NCBI GenBank assembly: GCA_000697335.1
Contig: JNEM01015148.1
Coordinates: 1 to 15,101 of the forward strand
Source: Conidiobolus incongruus B7586
Taxonomy: Eukaryota; Entomophthoromycota; Entomophthoromycetes; Entomophthorales; Conidiobolaceae
Direction of reading: 5' to 3'
Length of the DNA stretch: 15,101 nucleotides
A program made the position numbers and the translations under genes. Position 1 is the first letter of the stretch; each line of letters begins with the position of its first letter. Shown here in pieces: positions 14,163-15,101 of the stretch. The notes beneath the pieces are model-generated. The model had not been told where the DNA came from. It saw nothing but the letters and a program-made list of their open reading frames with translations, and made no database searches.

Positions 14163-15101
14163 CTAATCATGGGGACTACGGCTTCGGGAGTAAGAACGTC
14201 TCGAGTCTCTGTGATAGTTTCTACTTGATCTTTCATCATGATATCTATCTCTACTACGATGATAATCTCTGTCTCTGTGCCTATTAGGACTAGGACTACG
14301 TCTGCGATAGTCACGATCTCTACTATCATGACGATGACGACGATCACGATATTTATCATATTCTCTACCATCGTCCCTGCGACTGGAGCGATAGTCCCTA
14401 TCGTCATCTCTGGAGTGACGGCCACGATCACGATCTCTTGAATAATCTTTATCGTCCCTATCTCTTTTATCATAAACGCTGCGGTCCTTTTTATATTTGG
14501 GTGAAGGGGGTTCGGGTTTAATTTTAGCGTCAATCTCCTTCTGCACGAGTACTGGAATTCTTGGTAGCATAGTGCCTAAAAATTTTTGTTCTACTAGCAA
14601 TTGTCGACAGAACTCGCCAATGGTGGATTTTGTAGGAGAGGATTTGCTGAGCTGAATTTCTTCGTCATCTTCAAAGAAGGGTTCAAACCATTCCAATAAA
14701 TTAGCTGGTTTGCATACATAACGTAAATATAAGAATCCAATCGCTCTGATATATCTATATAGTTAATAGTAAATATTAACCAAAATTTAAAGATCTATAT
14801 ATAAGCTATTTCTTACGGTGAATCAGGATGTTCGATCATAGCTGACAATTGATTGACAGTGAGTTTAATTAACCAACATCTGTATAAAATGCAAAAGGCT
14901 GAAGAAGGTGCTGAATCCTTTAAAAAAGGATCTAGAAATAATATTAGAAACTTATTACTATATTCTTAATGAAAAATATACCTAAATATTTAACTTTGAA
15001 AATAAATTAATGATTTGTTTAATATAGATGAATAAATAAATAATTACCATGGTAGTAAATTTCGTCAACTAACTCTTGATATGTGGTTTTCTCCCTATAT
15101 A
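14163..15101 (-). CDS. PRP38B: Pre-mRNA-splicing factor PRP38B with RS/RD tail (5' partial)
   Basis: Exons visible are 15048-15101 (continuing past the edge), 14982-14993 (12-nt microexon), 14817-14931 and 14163-14754, separated by introns of 54, 50 and 62 nt. They give 256 residues of the C-terminal part. The PRP38 domain is clear: TTYQELVDEIYYH, then VKYLDPF, SSAFCILYR, LTVNQLSAMIEHPDSP, YIRAIGFLYLRYVCKPANL, LEWFEPFFEDDEEIQL and LPRIPVLVQKEID. HPDSPYIRA is the B-type signature, not PRP38A. A tail of about 117 residues of RD, RS, DR and SR dipeptides follows and ends SRSRSPHD, which fits nuclear speckle targeting and SR-type contacts. The family acts in spliceosome activation. At the right edge TATATAG (15101-15095) could be an intron acceptor or coding sequence, so the start of the first exon is undecided. 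Confidence 0.92.
14982..14993 (-). other. PRP38B: 12-nt microexon of PRP38B (encodes V-K-Y-L)
   Basis: The 116 bases between the exon ending CAT G and the exon starting AT CCT split into a 54-nt intron (14994-15047, GTAATT...CAAAG), the 12-nt exon TTAAATATTTAG, and a 50-nt intron (14932-14981, GTATAT...TTTCTAG). Both introns then match the sizes seen elsewhere in the window. The join gives EIYYH-VKYL-DPF, matching the family pattern EIY..V.H.EPW/F, whereas skipping it deletes the conserved V and aromatic/L positions. The microexon ends in TTTAG, itself a typical acceptor, immediately followed by the donor GTATAT. Confidence 0.7.

Noticed and set aside
14156-14533. Long alternative open frames on both strands (including 14238-14441 +) over the PRP38B tail
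   Set aside because: The RD/RS dipeptide repeats give simple repetitive codons that stay open in several frames. The I/V/T-rich translations are by-products of the repeat.
14932-15047. Single 116-nt intron in PRP38B instead of two introns and a microexon
   Set aside because: It would be twice the size of every other intron in the window, it contains an internal acceptor/donor pair, and skipping the 12 nt loses conserved positions of the PRP38 domain. It is kept only as a possible minor isoform.

Overview
This is an AT-rich nuclear eukaryotic window holding five protein-coding genes. Together they contain 21 very small introns (48-62 nt), every one with a GTA...AG boundary. The gene set (Arp2/3 subunit, USP7-type deubiquitinase, mitochondrial ribosomal protein, SR-tailed PRP38B, and a protein resembling a fungus-restricted tandem histone-fold family), the tiny introns and the long AT-rich spacers suggest an AT-rich, probably early-diverging fungus. 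The mitochondrial ribosomal protein argues against lineages that have lost the mitochondrial genome. The absence of poly-N or poly-Q tracts in the coding regions argues against Dictyostelium. This placement is an inference; no rRNA or species marker is present.

Layout, left to right. Bases 1-3648 are a gene-free AT-rich spacer. Bases 3649-4583 (+) hold a two-exon gene for a 294-residue protein with an H2B-like fold followed by an H2A-like fold. It converges on ARPC5 (4953-5567, -, four exons, 148 residues). A 2 kb AT-rich spacer follows, with an extreme GC trough and a 32-bp perfect palindrome. Next comes a complete USP7/Ubp15 gene (7624-11677, -, 15 exons, 1100 residues: MATH domain, USP catalytic domain, C-terminal ubiquitin-like region). 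Across a 1.3 kb divergent spacer with CACGTG and TGACGT sites lies the intronless mitochondrial ribosomal protein mL49/Img2 (12980-13378, +). It converges on a PRP38B splicing factor (14163 to beyond 15101, -), whose 5' end lies outside the window.

The genes are ordinary housekeeping neighbours rather than one pathway: actin nucleation, ubiquitin removal, mitochondrial translation, spliceosome activation and a putative chromatin-type protein. The two most notable observations are the fused histone-fold protein and a 12-nt microexon in PRP38B. The microexon's 3' end is itself a good splice acceptor directly abutting a donor, which allows an in-frame choice with or without four residues. All exon joins were worked out by hand from reading frame, splice consensus and family conservation. 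Residue numbers follow those models.
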